Positions 18,621 to 28,581 of a DNA stretch of 64,000 nucleotides are shown here, piece by piece. Made by a program: the position numbers and the translations under genes. The notes beneath the pieces are model-generated. The model had not been told where the DNA came from. It ran no database searches and was given only the letters and a program-made list of their open reading frames with translations. Source of the stretch: Methylorubrum rhodesianum. Its GTDB lineage: Bacteria > Pseudomonadota > Alphaproteobacteria > Rhizobiales > Beijerinckiaceae. The stretch lies in NCBI RefSeq assembly GCF_014199985.1, contig NZ_JACHOS010000001.1:372001-436000 (forward strand). Direction: 5' to 3'. The first letter of the stretch is position 1, and each line of letters begins with the position of its first letter.

Positions 18621-20903
18621 ATGGACGGTTCCGGCGCCCGGCCGCCTGGAGCAGCGGATCTGACTGCGTGCGACAGGGAACCCATTCATCTTCTCGGCAC
18701 GCTCCAGCCGCACGGCTTCCTGCTCGCTCTGAGCGAGCCCGACCTGCGGATCGTTCAGGCGAGCGCGAACGTCCCGGATCTGCCCGGCCGCCCGGCAGGG
18801 AGCGTCCACGGGGCGTCCCTCCGCACGGCTTTCCCAGAAGCTGAGGCGGTACTGGCGCACTACCTGTCGCAAGCCCAGCCGCTCGAAGGGGCCGCTTTCC
18901 TGACCACCCTGGCCCTGGGGGGCGGGGAGGGCGTCCGGTCCTACGATCTGGCCGCCCACCGAGTCGGTGATCTCGTCGTCCTCGAGTTCGAGGAGGTCGC
19001 GAGCGAGGCCGCTTCCGCTCAGAGCCTCGACGCGCTCTATCCGCGCCTGAATGCGTTCGTGGAAGGCCTGCACGCCGCCGGCTCCGTGGCCGAGCTCTGC
19101 GCTCTTCTCGCGTCGGACATCCGCCATATCACCGGCTTCGATCGCGCCCTGGTCTACCGGTTCGACCGGGACTGGCACGGCACCGTGGTGGCCGAGGACG
19201 GCAACGGCGTGCTGCCATCCTATCTCGACCTGCGCTTTCCCGCTTCCGACATTCCGGCCCAGGCGCGCGAACTCTACCGGCGCAACCGCCTTCGCATCAT
19301 TCCCGATGCCGGCTACGAGCCGGTCCCGATCATCCCGTCGCACGCGCCGTCGACCGGAGCGGCCCTCGATCTGAGTCAGGCGGTTCTGCGCTCGGTCTCG
19401 CCCGTCCACGTCGAGTACATGCGCAACATGGGCACGATGGCGTCCATGTCCGTTTCGATCCTGGTGGACGGGGCGCTCTGGGGCCTGATCTCCTGCCACA
19501 ACAAGGCGCCGCACCGCGTGCCGCTCCAGGCCCGCAACGCCTGCGACTTCCTCACCCGGATCTTCGCCCTGCAGCTCGCCGCCAGGGAGCGGGGTGCGCT
19601 GGCCGAGCAGCGCATCCGGCTCGGCGCGATCCAGGCACGCCTTCTCGCCTACATGGCCGAGGAGGAGCACTTCATCGACGGCCTCCTGAACCATCCCGAG
19701 GACGTGCTGGCGCTCGTCGACGCGGCGGGCGCCGCCGTCGTGACCGCCGAGGGCTGTCGCCTGCTCGGTGCGACGCCGGCTGCCAGCGAAGTTCGGGGCA
19801 TCCACGAATGGGTGTCGGGCCAGCCGGTCGGCGAGGGCCTCTTCGTCACCGACAGCCTCGGCGAAGACTATCCTGCGGCCCGAGCCTTCGCCGATCGCGC
19901 GAGCGGCCTGCTCGCCATCTCGATCTCGCAGAAATACGCGAGCTACGTTCTCTGGTTCAGACCGGAAGTCGTGCAGACCGTGAGTTGGGGCGGCAACCCC
20001 AGCAAGCCGGCGACCGCGGATCCGGACGGCGGACCGGACCGGCTGCATCCGCGCAAATCCTTCGAGACCTGGAAGGAGACCGTGCAGGGCCGATCGCTGC
20101 CCTGGTCCGGTCCCGAGGTCGACGCCGCCAAGGACCTGCGATCGGCCGTACTCGGCATCGTGCTGCGCCGGGCCGAGGAACTCGCGGCCCTGAGCGAGGA
20201 GTTGCAGCGCTCCAACAAGGAGCTGGAGGCCTTCTCCTACTCGGTCAGCCACGACCTTCGGGCTCCGTTCCGACACATCGTGGGCTACTCGGAGCTCCTA
20301 CGCTCGCGCGAGGGCGCGAACCTCACCGAGACGGGGCGCCGCTACGTCGACACCATCGCCGACGCGGCTCTCTCGGCGGGGAAGCTCGTCGACAACCTTC
20401 TCAACTTCTCGCAGATGGGGCGGAACTCGCTGAATCGCGTGTCCGGCGATATGAACCAACTCGTCGAGGAGGTTCGCCGGAAAACCTTGCGGGATGTCCC
20501 GCCGAGCCGCGCCATCCGCTGGCAGGTCGGCTCCCTCGGGCGCGTCTATGCCGACCCGGTGATGTTGCGCCTCGTCATCGAGAACTTGCTCTCGAACGCG
20601 GTGAAGTACACCCGCGACAGGCCCGAGGCCTTGATCGAGATCGGACGCGAGCCCGATCGCGACGGCGAGGCGGTGTTCTACGTGCGCGACAACGGCGTCG
20701 GCTTCGACATGGCCTATGTCGGCAAATTGTTCGGTGTGTTCCAGCGCCTGCATCGGGTCGAAGACTTCGAGGGTACCGGCATCGGTCTCGCCAATGTCCG
20801 CCGCATCGTTGAGCGTCACGGCGGTCGAACCTGGGCCGAAGGCGCTCTCGGCCGGGGCGCGACCTTCCACTTCACGCTACCCTTGCGCGAGGGGGCGCGC
20901 TGA
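18621..20903 (+). CDS. bphP: Bacteriophytochrome histidine kinase
   Basis: 760 residues; ATG at 18621 after GGGAGGA. PAS (about 15-110), GAF (130-300), PHY (310-490), HisKA with the phospho-acceptor in SVSHDLRAPFRH (His544), and HATPase (N box ENLLSNAVKYT, G boxes DNGVGFD and GTGIGLANV). Cys17 in ACDREPIHLLG is in the position of the biliverdin-binding cysteine, and the GAF carries PASDIP. It should sense red/far-red light through biliverdin and phosphorylate the response regulator encoded immediately downstream. No heme oxygenase gene is in the window, so the chromophore must be made elsewhere. Confidence 0.93.
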   Translation: MDGSGARPPGAADLTACDREPIHLLGTLQPHGFLLALSEPDLRIVQASANVPDLPGRPAGSVHGASLRTAFPEAEAVLAHYLSQAQPLEGAAFLTTLALGGGEGVRSYDLAAHRVGDLVVLEFEEVASEAASAQSLDALYPRLNAFVEGLHAAGSVAELCALLASDIRHITGFDRALVYRFDRDWHGTVVAEDGNGVLPSYLDLRFPASDIPAQARELYRRNRLRIIPDAGYEPVPIIPSHAPSTGAALDLSQAVLRSVSPVHVEYMRNMGTMASMSVSILVDGALWGLISCHNKAPHRVPLQARNACDFLTRIFALQLAARERGALAEQRIRLGAIQARLLAYMAEEEHFIDGLLNHPEDVLALVDAAGAAVVTAEGCRLLGATPAASEVRGIHEWVSGQPVGEGLFVTDSLGEDYPAARAFADRASGLLAISISQKYASYVLWFRPEVVQTVSWGGNPSKPATADPDGGPDRLHPRKSFETWKETVQGRSLPWSGPEVDAAKDLRSAVLGIVLRRAEELAALSEELQRSNKELEAFSYSVSHDLRAPFRHIVGYSELLRSREGANLTETGRRYVDTIADAALSAGKLVDNLLNFSQMGRNSLNRVSGDMNQLVEEVRRKTLRDVPPSRAIRWQVGSLGRVYADPVMLRLVIENLLSNAVKYTRDRPEALIEIGREPDRDGEAVFYVRDNGVGFDMAYVGKLFGVFQRLHRVEDFEGTGIGLANVRRIVERHGGRTWAEGALGRGATFHFTLPLREGAR

Positions 20904-20904
20904 C

Positions 20905-21366
20905 ATGGCAGACCTGAAGCCGATCCTGCTCGTCGAGGACAACCCGAACGACATCGAACTGACGCTCGCTGCGCTGGAGCAGAGTCAGCTCGCCAACGAG
21001 ATCGTGATCTGCCGCGACGGCGCCGAGGCCTTGGACTACCTTCACCGGCGGGGCATCTACGACCGACCCGACGTGCAGGATCCGGCCGTAGTGCTGCTCG
21101 ATCTGAAGCTGCCGAAGGTCGATGGGCTGGAGGTGCTCGGAGCAGTGAAGAGCGATCCGCGCACCCGGGCCATTCCCGTCGTGATGCTGACCTCCTCACG
21201 GGAGGAAAGCGATCTTGTCCGCTCCTACGAACTCGGCGTGAACGCGTTCGTCGTAAAGCCGGTCGGATTCAAGGAATTTTTCGACGCCATTCAGGATCTC
21301 GGCGTATTCTGGGCCGTCCTGAATGAACCGCCGCCGCATCGGGGAGGCTGGCCATCGAACACCTGA
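20905..21366 (+). CDS. Single-domain response regulator (Rcp1-type)
   Basis: 153 residues, ATG one base after the phytochrome stop. A single receiver domain: acidic pair in LLVEDNPND, phospho-acceptor Asp in VVLLDLKLPKVDGLEVL, conserved Thr/Ser in VVMLTSS and Lys in VVKPVGFKEFF. The insertion LHRRGIYDRP after helix 2 is typical of Rcp1-type regulators that partner bacterial phytochromes. There is no output domain, so it signals by protein contact. Its 3' end overlaps the Shine-Dalgarno of the hybrid kinase gene. Confidence 0.9.
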   Translation: MADLKPILLVEDNPNDIELTLAALEQSQLANEIVICRDGAEALDYLHRRGIYDRPDVQDPAVVLLDLKLPKVDGLEVLGAVKSDPRTRAIPVVMLTSSREESDLVRSYELGVNAFVVKPVGFKEFFDAIQDLGVFWAVLNEPPPHRGGWPSNT

Positions 21367-23087
21367 CGGACGGCGCGAGAGGCGGTGCGGAGACGCCCCT
21401 GCACATCCTGCTCCTCGAAGACAGTGACTTGGACTCGGAGCTTCTCACCGTCGTCCTCGACGGCGCAGGCCTGACATATCGGCTCGAGCGGACCATGACC
21501 CGCGAAGCCTTCACGGCAGCGGCTGTCGAGTGTCGACATGACCTGATCCTGGCCGACTATGTGCTGCCGACCTTCGACGGCCTCAGCGCGCTGGCCATCG
21601 CCCGCGAACACTGCCCCGAAATCCCGTTCGTGTTCGTCTCCGGGACGCTTGGCGAGGACATCGCCGTCGAGGCCCTCAAGAACGGCGCCACGGATTACGT
21701 CACCAAACAGCGTCTCGACAGGCTGCCCACGGTGATCGTCCGCGCCCTCGCGGAGGCACGGGCGCATTCGGAGCGCCGCGCCGCCGAGCGCGCCCTTCGC
21801 GCGCTCAACGAGACGCTCGAGACGCGTGTGGCCGAACGCACACGGGAACTTGCCGAGGCAAATGTTGCGCTGCGGCGGCAGATCGTCGAGCGCGAGCGCG
21901 TGGAGGAAGCGCTGCGGCAGGCCCAGCGCCTGGAGGCGGTCGGTCAGCTGACGAGTGGCGTCGCCCACGATTTCAACAACCTCCTCACCGTCATCGCCGG
22001 CAACATCGAGTTCCTGGCCCGGGCGGTCCCCGACGACCGGTCGCGGCACAGGCTGGAGATGATGCGCGGTGCGGCCGAGCGGGGCGCTCGTCTGACTGCG
22101 CAGCTGTTGGCCTTCTCCCGGCGCCAGCGTCTCGATCCGGTTCCTGTGCGGCTGAACGAGACGGCCGCGTCCATGCGCGACCTGCTTCAGAGCTCCATCG
22201 GTGGCGCGGTGCGCATCGAGATGACGTTGCAGCCGGACCTCTGGCCCGCACTCGTCGACGCCACGCAGATCGAACTGATCATTCTCAATCTGGCCATCAA
22301 CGCTCGCGATGCCATGGCCGTCGGCGGCTGTCTCACCATCGAGACCGCCAACGTCCGGCTCGGTGCCGCCCCGTCGCGCCCCGAGGAGCCGCCTCCGGGC
22401 GAGTACGCCATGGTGGCTGTCAGCGATACGGGGTCCGGCATCCCACCGGAGGTGCTCCATCGGGTCTTCGAGCCGTTCTTCACGACGAAGGAAGTCGGAA
22501 AGGGCTCGGGCTTGGGGCTCGCGCAGGTCTACGGCTTCGCCAAGCAGTCTGGGGGCGGGGTGCGGATCGAGACCGAAGCCGGGGAGGGGACCACCGTTCG
22601 CGTCTATCTTCCGCGGGTGGCCGCTGACGAGGGCGTCGAGGCCGCCGAGCCGGGCGAGATCGAGTGCGCGACTTCGCGCAATGCCGGCGACAAGCCTGCG
22701 CTTCTCGTCGTCGACGATGACAGCGCCGTCCGGGAAATCACCGTGACCAAGCTGAGCGAGGCCGGGTACGTGATCCGTGAGGCGGGCTCGGGTCTGGCCG
22801 CCATCCACGTGCTCGAGCAGGACCCCTGCTTCGACCTTGTCGTGGTGGATTTCGCGATGCCCGGCATGAACGGCGTCGATGTCGCCGCCGAGATCCGGAA
22901 GAGCTGGCCGGCCATCCCCGTGATCTTCGTGACCGGGTATGCCGATCAGACCGCCTTGACCCGCGGCGGCATCGGTGAGGACCGGATCGTGCAGAAGCCG
23001 TTCCTCGACGGCGAGCTCGAACGCAAAGTCGCGGCGGCCCTTCACACGTACCGCGCGCCCGGCCTGAAGCTCGTCTCCAATCGTTGA
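21354..23087 (+). CDS. Receiver-kinase-receiver hybrid histidine kinase; start codon uncertain (possibly ATC)
   Basis: About 577 residues. An N-terminal receiver (HILLLEDSDLDSELL, phospho-acceptor in LILADYVLPTFDGL, VTKQRLDRLP), then a coiled linker, HisKA with GVAHDFNNLLTVI, HATPase with GSGIPPEV and GSGLGLAQVYG, then a C-terminal receiver (LLVVDDDSAVRE, VVVDFAMPGMNGVDVA, QKPF). Between the in-frame stop at 21324 and the end of the first beta strand there is no ATG, GTG or TTG. The first standard start, TTG at 21429, would delete the acidic pair of the receiver. GGGGAGG (21341-21347) lies 6 nt before ATC 21354, which I take as the best start; CTG at 21363 is an alternative. The gene overlaps the previous one and belongs to the phytochrome operon. 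Confidence 0.8.
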   Translation: MEHLTDGARGGAETPLHILLLEDSDLDSELLTVVLDGAGLTYRLERTMTREAFTAAAVECRHDLILADYVLPTFDGLSALAIAREHCPEIPFVFVSGTLGEDIAVEALKNGATDYVTKQRLDRLPTVIVRALAEARAHSERRAAERALRALNETLETRVAERTRELAEANVALRRQIVERERVEEALRQAQRLEAVGQLTSGVAHDFNNLLTVIAGNIEFLARAVPDDRSRHRLEMMRGAAERGARLTAQLLAFSRRQRLDPVPVRLNETAASMRDLLQSSIGGAVRIEMTLQPDLWPALVDATQIELIILNLAINARDAMAVGGCLTIETANVRLGAAPSRPEEPPPGEYAMVAVSDTGSGIPPEVLHRVFEPFFTTKEVGKGSGLGLAQVYGFAKQSGGGVRIETEAGEGTTVRVYLPRVAADEGVEAAEPGEIECATSRNAGDKPALLVVDDDSAVREITVTKLSEAGYVIREAGSGLAAIHVLEQDPCFDLVVVDFAMPGMNGVDVAAEIRKSWPAIPVIFVTGYADQTALTRGGIGEDRIVQKPFLDGELERKVAAALHTYRAPGLKLVSNR

Positions 23088-23560
23088 CGTTGCCCTCTGG
23101 CCGAGCCGGTCGAGAGCCCGACCCTTCGGCAGTGGGCCGGAGGAGCATCCGGCCCCTGTTCCGGTTCGCCCTGCCGGCGACGCAGCATCCGGGCGCGAAG
23201 CCCCACGGCGCCTGATCTTGCACCCCTGATGCCCTGGATCCGCGTTCCGTCGATCAGAGACGGCGGATCGAGGTCCAGTCCAGCGAAGATTCGACCGGTC
23301 GCGCCCCGGAGAAGAACTGCGAAGACGCGTCTGCGCAGGAAAAGACCTGCACCTCCTCGACGGCGGTCCGTAGATCCGCTCCGCTCATCCTGCCGTGGCA
23401 GCACCGGTGACGAAGTTCCCCGGTCGGGCTGCAACCTTCCCACAATCGGCGAGCGGATGGCACAACCTAGACTTTCGCTCATTGTCCAAGAGTCCGACGT
23501 CCGGCTGCATTCCGGCACGTCAGGGCGGCATGCCTCAGTGATCGACCGTTGGAGACCTCC
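23088..23560. other. Intergenic region before degP
   Basis: Short open frames exist on both strands but none shows a recognisable domain or well-placed ribosome binding site. The degP Shine-Dalgarno GGAG lies at 23551-23554. I could not identify a confident promoter. Confidence 0.45.
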
Positions 23561-25063
23561 ATGACTCTGATCGTCCGCCGCCGTGCCTTCGCCTCTGTCG
23601 CCGCGGCCGCCCTCGTCGCAGGCGGCGCCGCCGGCTTCGGCCTGACCGAACCCGCCACGTCCGCCTATGCCCAGGCCCTGCCCAAGACCCCGATCGAGGC
23701 GCCCGAGCACCCGCCCGGCTCCTTCGCCAACGTCGTCGACAAGGTGAAGCCCGGCGTCGTCGCCGTGAAGGTGAAGCTCGACAGCGCCCTCGACGACGAT
23801 GACGACGGCCCCGGCAGCCCGAACATGCAGCAGGTGCCGCCGCAGCTGCGCGAGTTCTTCAAGCGCTTCGGACAAGGTAACGGACAGGGCGGTCGCGGCA
23901 TGCCGCAGCGCGGCGAGCGCGGCGCGGTCGGCTCGGGCTTCATCATCTCGGCGGACGGCTACGTGGTCACCAACAACCACGTCGTCGACAAGGCCAAGAC
24001 CGTCCAGGTCACCCTCGACGACAGCCGCACCCTCGACGCCAAGGTGATCGGCAAGGATCCCAAGACCGACATCGCCCTGCTCAAGATCACCGAGAGCGGC
24101 AGCTACCCCTACGTCCAGTTCGGCAAGGGTGCGCCGCGCGTCGGCGACTGGGTCGTGGCCATCGGCAACCCGTTCGGCCTCGGCGGTACCGTGACCGCCG
24201 GCATCGTCTCGGCCCGCGGCCGCGACATCGGTGCCGGCCCCTACGACGACTTCCTGCAGATCGACGCGCCGATCAACAAGGGCAATTCCGGCGGCCCGAC
24301 CTTCAACGTCAACGGCGAGGTCGTGGGCGTGAACACGGCGATCGCCTCGCCGTCGGGCGGCTCGGTCGGCCTCGGCTTCGCCATCCCCGCCGAGACCGTG
24401 CAGACGGTGGTCGATCAGCTCCGCACCGATGGCAAGGTGGTGCGCGGCTATCTCGGCGTGCAGGTGCAGCCGGTGACCAAGGACATCGCCGAGGGTCTCG
24501 GCCTCGACAAGGCGAAGGGCGCCCTGGTCGATCACGCCGAGAACGGGACGCCGGCCGCCAAGGCCGGGCTGAAGCCAGGTGACGTGATCGAGTCGGTCAA
24601 CGGTGCGCCGGTCAACGATGCCCGCGACCTGTCGCGTCGCATCGCCGGCCTCAAGCCCGGCACCGAGGTGAAGCTCGCCTATCTGCGCAACGGCAAGAGC
24701 GACGTGGCCACGGTCGAGCTCGGCACGCTTCCGACCGACGGCAAGGTGGCGAGCCGCGGTGACAGCTCATCGGGCGGTCAGCCGCGCCTCGGCCTGAGCC
24801 TCGCTCCGGCGAACGACGTCGGCCTCGGCGACGAGGGCGTGGCGGTGATGGACGTCGATCCGGACGGCCCGGCCGCGGCCAAGGGCATCGCGCAGGGCGA
24901 CGTGATCTTGGATGTGGCCGGGACCAGCGTGTCGAAGCCCTCGGACGTTCAGGCGCAGATCCGCGCGGCGGAATTGAACGGCCGCAAGGCGGTGCTGATG
25001 CGGGTGAAGAGCGCGAGGCGACAGACCCGCTTCGTCGCCGTCGGCCTCAACAAGGAGGGGTGA
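23561..25063 (+). CDS. degP: Periplasmic serine protease of the DegP/HtrA (Do) family
   Basis: 500 residues; ATG at 23561 with GGAG 6 nt upstream. Signal peptide (about 1-38, ending SAYAQA), trypsin-like protease domain with the triad His140 (NNHVVD), Asp170 (KTDIALL) and Ser243 (GNSGGP), then two PDZ domains (about 270-375 and 395-495). The stretch 78-122 is rich in Asp, Gln and Gly, like the LA-loop region that regulates DegP. It degrades or refolds damaged envelope proteins. It stands alone, convergent with the ammonium transporter gene. Confidence 0.95.
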   Translation: MTLIVRRRAFASVAAAALVAGGAAGFGLTEPATSAYAQALPKTPIEAPEHPPGSFANVVDKVKPGVVAVKVKLDSALDDDDDGPGSPNMQQVPPQLREFFKRFGQGNGQGGRGMPQRGERGAVGSGFIISADGYVVTNNHVVDKAKTVQVTLDDSRTLDAKVIGKDPKTDIALLKITESGSYPYVQFGKGAPRVGDWVVAIGNPFGLGGTVTAGIVSARGRDIGAGPYDDFLQIDAPINKGNSGGPTFNVNGEVVGVNTAIASPSGGSVGLGFAIPAETVQTVVDQLRTDGKVVRGYLGVQVQPVTKDIAEGLGLDKAKGALVDHAENGTPAAKAGLKPGDVIESVNGAPVNDARDLSRRIAGLKPGTEVKLAYLRNGKSDVATVELGTLPTDGKVASRGDSSSGGQPRLGLSLAPANDVGLGDEGVAVMDVDPDGPAAAKGIAQGDVILDVAGTSVSKPSDVQAQIRAAELNGRKAVLMRVKSARRQTRFVAVGLNKEG

Positions 25064-25212
25064 ACCGCTCTAGCATCGCGGCGGGACCCATTGCGGCCCC
25101 GCCGACTTTGCGGACGCGCCATCAGGCTGCCAGATCACACCGCCCGCCGGTCCCCCGACCTGTATTGTGGACGCTATGTCCCGCCCTGCCGTGGCCCGCC
25201 GTCGCAGCAAGG

Positions 25213-26451
25213 CTACTTCGGGAGGGTTCGATCCATGTTCCACAGGTTGAAGGCGCGCTCGCCGAGCATCGTGTCGAGACCCTCTTCCTGAAGCTCCTCC
25301 GGCACCCGCAGCGTCCCGAAGTGATCGAGACCCTTCAATATGAGGAGGGTGACGACGGAGGCATAGGCGCCAACGACCACGACGGCGAGAAGCTGAACGC
25401 CGAATTGCTGAAGACTCGCCGAGACTTGATTGATGTGCGGGCTGGCCAGGAGACCGATGAGCAGGGCACCGGTCAGGCCGCCGACGCCGTGAGCCCGCCA
25501 GACCTCCAGCGTGTCGTCGATCTTCAGCCATCTCTGGACGTGCTTCGCATAGTAGCAAGCCGTCGCGCCGATTGCGCCGATTGCCAGGGCGGCGATGGGC
25601 TCGACATAGCCGGAGGCCGGCGTGATCGTCGCCAGCCCCGCCACCGCTCCGACGAGGACGCCGGAGAAGGACGGCTGCTTGGTCTCGCGCCACTCCCAGA
25701 ACATCCACACCAGCATGGCGATGGAGCCTGCGAGCATGGTGTTGGTGAAGGCATAGGCCGCCAGGGCATCCGCCGCGTAGGCACCGCCGGCGTTGAAGCC
25801 GAACCAGCCGAACCAGAGCAGACCCGCGCCCAGCGCGACCAGGGGAAGGCTGGCAGGCGCGGATTCGGACTCGCCCGCCGCCACCCTCCTCTTGCCGAGA
25901 AACTTCGCCGTCGCCAGCGCCGAAAAACCAGCGGAGGTGTGGATGACGATGCCCCCGGCGAAATCGACGACGCCCAACTTGGCCAGGAACCCCCCGCCCC
26001 AGACCCAGTGGGCGGCGGGCACATAGACGAGGATGGTCCAGGCCGTGATGAAAAGCAGGTAGGCGCCGAACCGAAAACGCCCGACGAAGGCGCCCGTCAT
26101 CAGGGCCGGTGTGATGATGGCGAACATCATCTGGTAGGCAAAGACCATGATGAAGGGGACATTCGGAGCATAGACGGGATTGGGTTCAATGCCGACCTCG
26201 TACATGCCGAAGTAGAAGGCGAAATCACCGATTGTGCCGCCGATATCCGGTCCGAAAGCGAGGCTGAAGCCTCCGAACACCCAGACCACGCCGACTACAC
26301 CGATGCAGACGAAGTTCTGGATCATGACGGAGAGCACGTCGCGCTGTTTGACGAGACCGCCGTAGAAGAGAGCCAGGGCCGGCGTCATCATGAGCACCAG
26401 CGCGGTGCAGATGAGGATGAAGGCCGTATCGCCGGCATTGATGCTTGGCAT
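25213..26451 (-). CDS. amt: Ammonium transporter (Amt/MEP/Rh family)
   Basis: 412 residues; ATG at 26451 with GGAG 6 nt upstream. Eleven hydrophobic segments, the start MPSINAGDTAFILICTAL with a neutral first segment, and Amt signatures in ALFYGGLVKQRDVLSVM and in DFAGGIVIHTSAGFSAL, which holds one of the twin pore histidines. It conducts ammonium/ammonia across the inner membrane. It lies 159 nt downstream of a urea transporter gene on the same strand, at the end of the urease cluster. No glnK gene, the common amt partner, is beside it. Confidence 0.93.
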   Translation of the reverse strand: MPSINAGDTAFILICTALVLMMTPALALFYGGLVKQRDVLSVMIQNFVCIGVVGVVWVFGGFSLAFGPDIGGTIGDFAFYFGMYEVGIEPNPVYAPNVPFIMVFAYQMMFAIITPALMTGAFVGRFRFGAYLLFITAWTILVYVPAAHWVWGGGFLAKLGVVDFAGGIVIHTSAGFSALATAKFLGKRRVAAGESESAPASLPLVALGAGLLWFGWFGFNAGGAYAADALAAYAFTNTMLAGSIAMLVWMFWEWRETKQPSFSGVLVGAVAGLATITPASGYVEPIAALAIGAIGATACYYAKHVQRWLKIDDTLEVWRAHGVGGLTGALLIGLLASPHINQVSASLQQFGVQLLAVVVVGAYASVVTLLILKGLDHFGTLRVPEELQEEGLDTMLGERAFNLWNMDRTLPK

Positions 26452-26610
26452 AGCATGCTCCTTGGTCTGTGGACCTCGAACGAGGGACGTGATGGCCTTC
26501 GCGCGGCGCAGTGGGCTCGGCTCGCGACCGGGACAAGGCTGTTCGATCGAAACGGGATCGATGCCGTGCGTGCGTTCGGGGCGTCCGAAAGGGGACGCTC
26601 CGAGACGCCG

Positions 26611-27627
26611 TCACCGCGAGGAACCGGCCGCAGAGACCGGCGTCGTGTCCCGGTCATCGATCATGGGATCGGCGACGGGTCCGTGCGGATGGGGTGCCAT
26701 CAACTTCTTCGGCGCGATGAAGAGGTACATCGTCAGGACGTAGGGGGCCGTGAAGGACGGGATCCCCGCCGGCGCGACCATGACGTCGAGCGCGCCCTGG
26801 ACGAAGACGGTCACCACGGTTGCCAGGCCGGCATAGACGGCCACCCGTGGCGAGGGCGTCAGGAAGATGACGCCGACGGCCATTGCCGTCAGAACCGGGC
26901 TGAAACCGTAGAGGCCCTTGCCCACGGCCGACGGATCGGCACCGAGCGTGATCGCGACGATCAGGCTGAGCAGGGACCCCGCAGCCGCGGCAATCCCGGC
27001 CGGGATGGATGCGATCAGGACACCGATCAGGATGATGGCGCCACTGACGGCGCTGCCGAGGAGATAGACCTGCGCGATGTTGCGAAAAAAAATCGCGACG
27101 AGCTCCATCGGCGCCGGAATGTCGAGGGTGTGCGAGGTCGCGTCGCTGGCGAGCTTGGGGACATCGCCCATCACATGCAGACCGCCGAAGGAATAGGCGG
27201 CGGCGACCATGAGCCAGCCAGTCAGTACGAACGGTCCGGTCGAGCCGGGAATGCCCCATTTACCGGTCAGAGTCGCGCTGAAGGCGGCGGTGAAGACCGT
27301 GCTCGCTGCCGCGCCGATGACGATCGCGGCCCACAATTGCGGTGAGGCGGCGATGAAGGTCGGAAGCGCAGCACCGACGAGAACGCCATTGAATCCGTAG
27401 AGACCGGAGGAGACAGACGGCTCGTCGCATTCGAGAAGGCGCGCGGTCAGTGTCGCGACGCCAACGCCGATCGCCGCCCCGATCGTGGTGGCCCAGACGC
27501 CGCTGACCGCGGAGGCATAAGCCATCGCGGCGAAGAACAGCACGCCCGTCAGGGCATTCTCCATGAAGAAGACTTGGCTCGTACCGCGCAGCGACTGGAC
27601 GAGGAAATTGCTCTGCCCGCGTGGCAT
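26611..27627 (-). CDS. Urea transporter (UT family channel)
   Basis: 338 residues, ten or so hydrophobic segments. The family hallmarks are present twice, as expected for the internally duplicated UT fold: SGLYGFNGVLVGAALPTF in the first half and KGLYGFSPVLTAMAVGVIF in the second. UT channels pass urea by facilitated diffusion. It begins 15 nt after the ureD stop, so it is very likely co-transcribed with the urease genes and supplies their substrate. Confidence 0.92.
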   Translation of the reverse strand: MPRGQSNFLVQSLRGTSQVFFMENALTGVLFFAAMAYASAVSGVWATTIGAAIGVGVATLTARLLECDEPSVSSGLYGFNGVLVGAALPTFIAASPQLWAAIVIGAAASTVFTAAFSATLTGKWGIPGSTGPFVLTGWLMVAAAYSFGGLHVMGDVPKLASDATSHTLDIPAPMELVAIFFRNIAQVYLLGSAVSGAIILIGVLIASIPAGIAAAAGSLLSLIVAITLGADPSAVGKGLYGFSPVLTAMAVGVIFLTPSPRVAVYAGLATVVTVFVQGALDVMVAPAGIPSFTAPYVLTMYLFIAPKKLMAPHPHGPVADPMIDDRDTTPVSAAGSSR

Positions 27628-27642
27628 CGGTCCGATCCTTCC

Positions 27643-28578
27643 TCAGCGCCAGTAGGATTCGGTGGGAAGGGAGCGGCCGCGCACCTCCTCGCGCACGATG
27701 CGCCAGAACCGGCGAACCTCGTTGCGCACGTCGTAGGTCTCCACACCCACCGCGCGCAGCATCAACCCGGCGGCGTTGGGCAGGCGGCTCACGCCGGACG
27801 CCGCGCGCGGTGCCTCCGACGGGAAATGGCTCTCGAAGCGCTCCTTGATGCGCGTCGCCGTCCCCGGGGGAGTGACGCAGAGAATGTTGGCGAAGGCGTC
27901 GAATCCCTGCATCACCGCGGCGAAGGCGATGGTCGGATCGCCTTTCTCGATCAGGGTCTTCTCACCGAACAGCTTGCGCCCGTCGGGACGCCGCACGGTC
28001 ACGTCCATCGACAGCAGGTCGAAGCCGAACCGCTCCTCGACATGGTGATGCTTGCGGCCGGCAAGCACCATCTCTCCGTAGAGCAGGGTGGCATCCGCCG
28101 CGACGATGAGGTCGGAGCGCGCGATGAAGCGCGACCCGCGATAGGGAATGGTGAAATCCGGCAGATACTCGAGATAGCCGCCGGCCCCGACGATCACCAT
28201 CTGATGCTGCGAGGCGTAGTTCGCGTCCATGCAGTGGATGCGGTTGGCGCCCTGCGTGGAGATATGCGCACAGGCGCCTTCCTCCAGGGTGATGTCGATC
28301 GTGTAGCAATCCCCCTGCAGGATGCCTCCACCGACCGAGATGATCGGGCAGACCGGCAATTCCGGCATCGCCTCGTCCCAGTAGAGCGCCTGCTGCACCA
28401 GCAGCGGGGCGACCCGGTAGAGATCGTGGAGAACGGAGCGGCCGTCGCGCATGGCGAAGCCGAGCCGCAGACGGCCGACTTTGCCGGGCGCAGCCGCCCG
28501 CATCTGTGCCGGTTCCGTCTGGAAGCCGCGCAGCTCGCGCGCCGCGTCGAGTACGCCAAGTGCGGCGGGCAGGGTCAT
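27643..28578 (-). CDS. ureD: Urease accessory protein UreD
   Basis: 311 residues; ATG at 28578. Matches UreD/UreH in the segments GRLRLGFAMRDGRSVLHDLYRVAPLLVQQALYWDE, SVGGGILQGDCYTIDI and GYLEYLPDFTIPYRGSRF. UreD is the scaffold that binds apo-urease and recruits UreF and UreG for nickel insertion. It starts 3 nt after ureG and is the last accessory gene of the operon rather than the first, as it is in the common ureDABC order. Confidence 0.93.
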   Translation of the reverse strand: MTLPAALGVLDAARELRGFQTEPAQMRAAAPGKVGRLRLGFAMRDGRSVLHDLYRVAPLLVQQALYWDEAMPELPVCPIISVGGGILQGDCYTIDITLEEGACAHISTQGANRIHCMDANYASQHQMVIVGAGGYLEYLPDFTIPYRGSRFIARSDLIVAADATLLYGEMVLAGRKHHHVEERFGFDLLSMDVTVRRPDGRKLFGEKTLIEKGDPTIAFAAVMQGFDAFANILCVTPPGTATRIKERFESHFPSEAPRAASGVSRLPNAAGLMLRAVGVETYDVRNEVRRFWRIVREEVRGRSLPTESYWR

Positions 28579-28581
28579 GAC

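Noticed and set aside
17076..20276. A 1,066-codon open frame on the minus strand
   Set aside because: It runs opposite the ABC transporter and phytochrome genes, which have clear domains and starts; it is a high-GC shadow.
25060..27345. A 761-codon plus-strand frame after degP
   Set aside because: Antisense to the ammonium and urea transporters; no recognisable domain.
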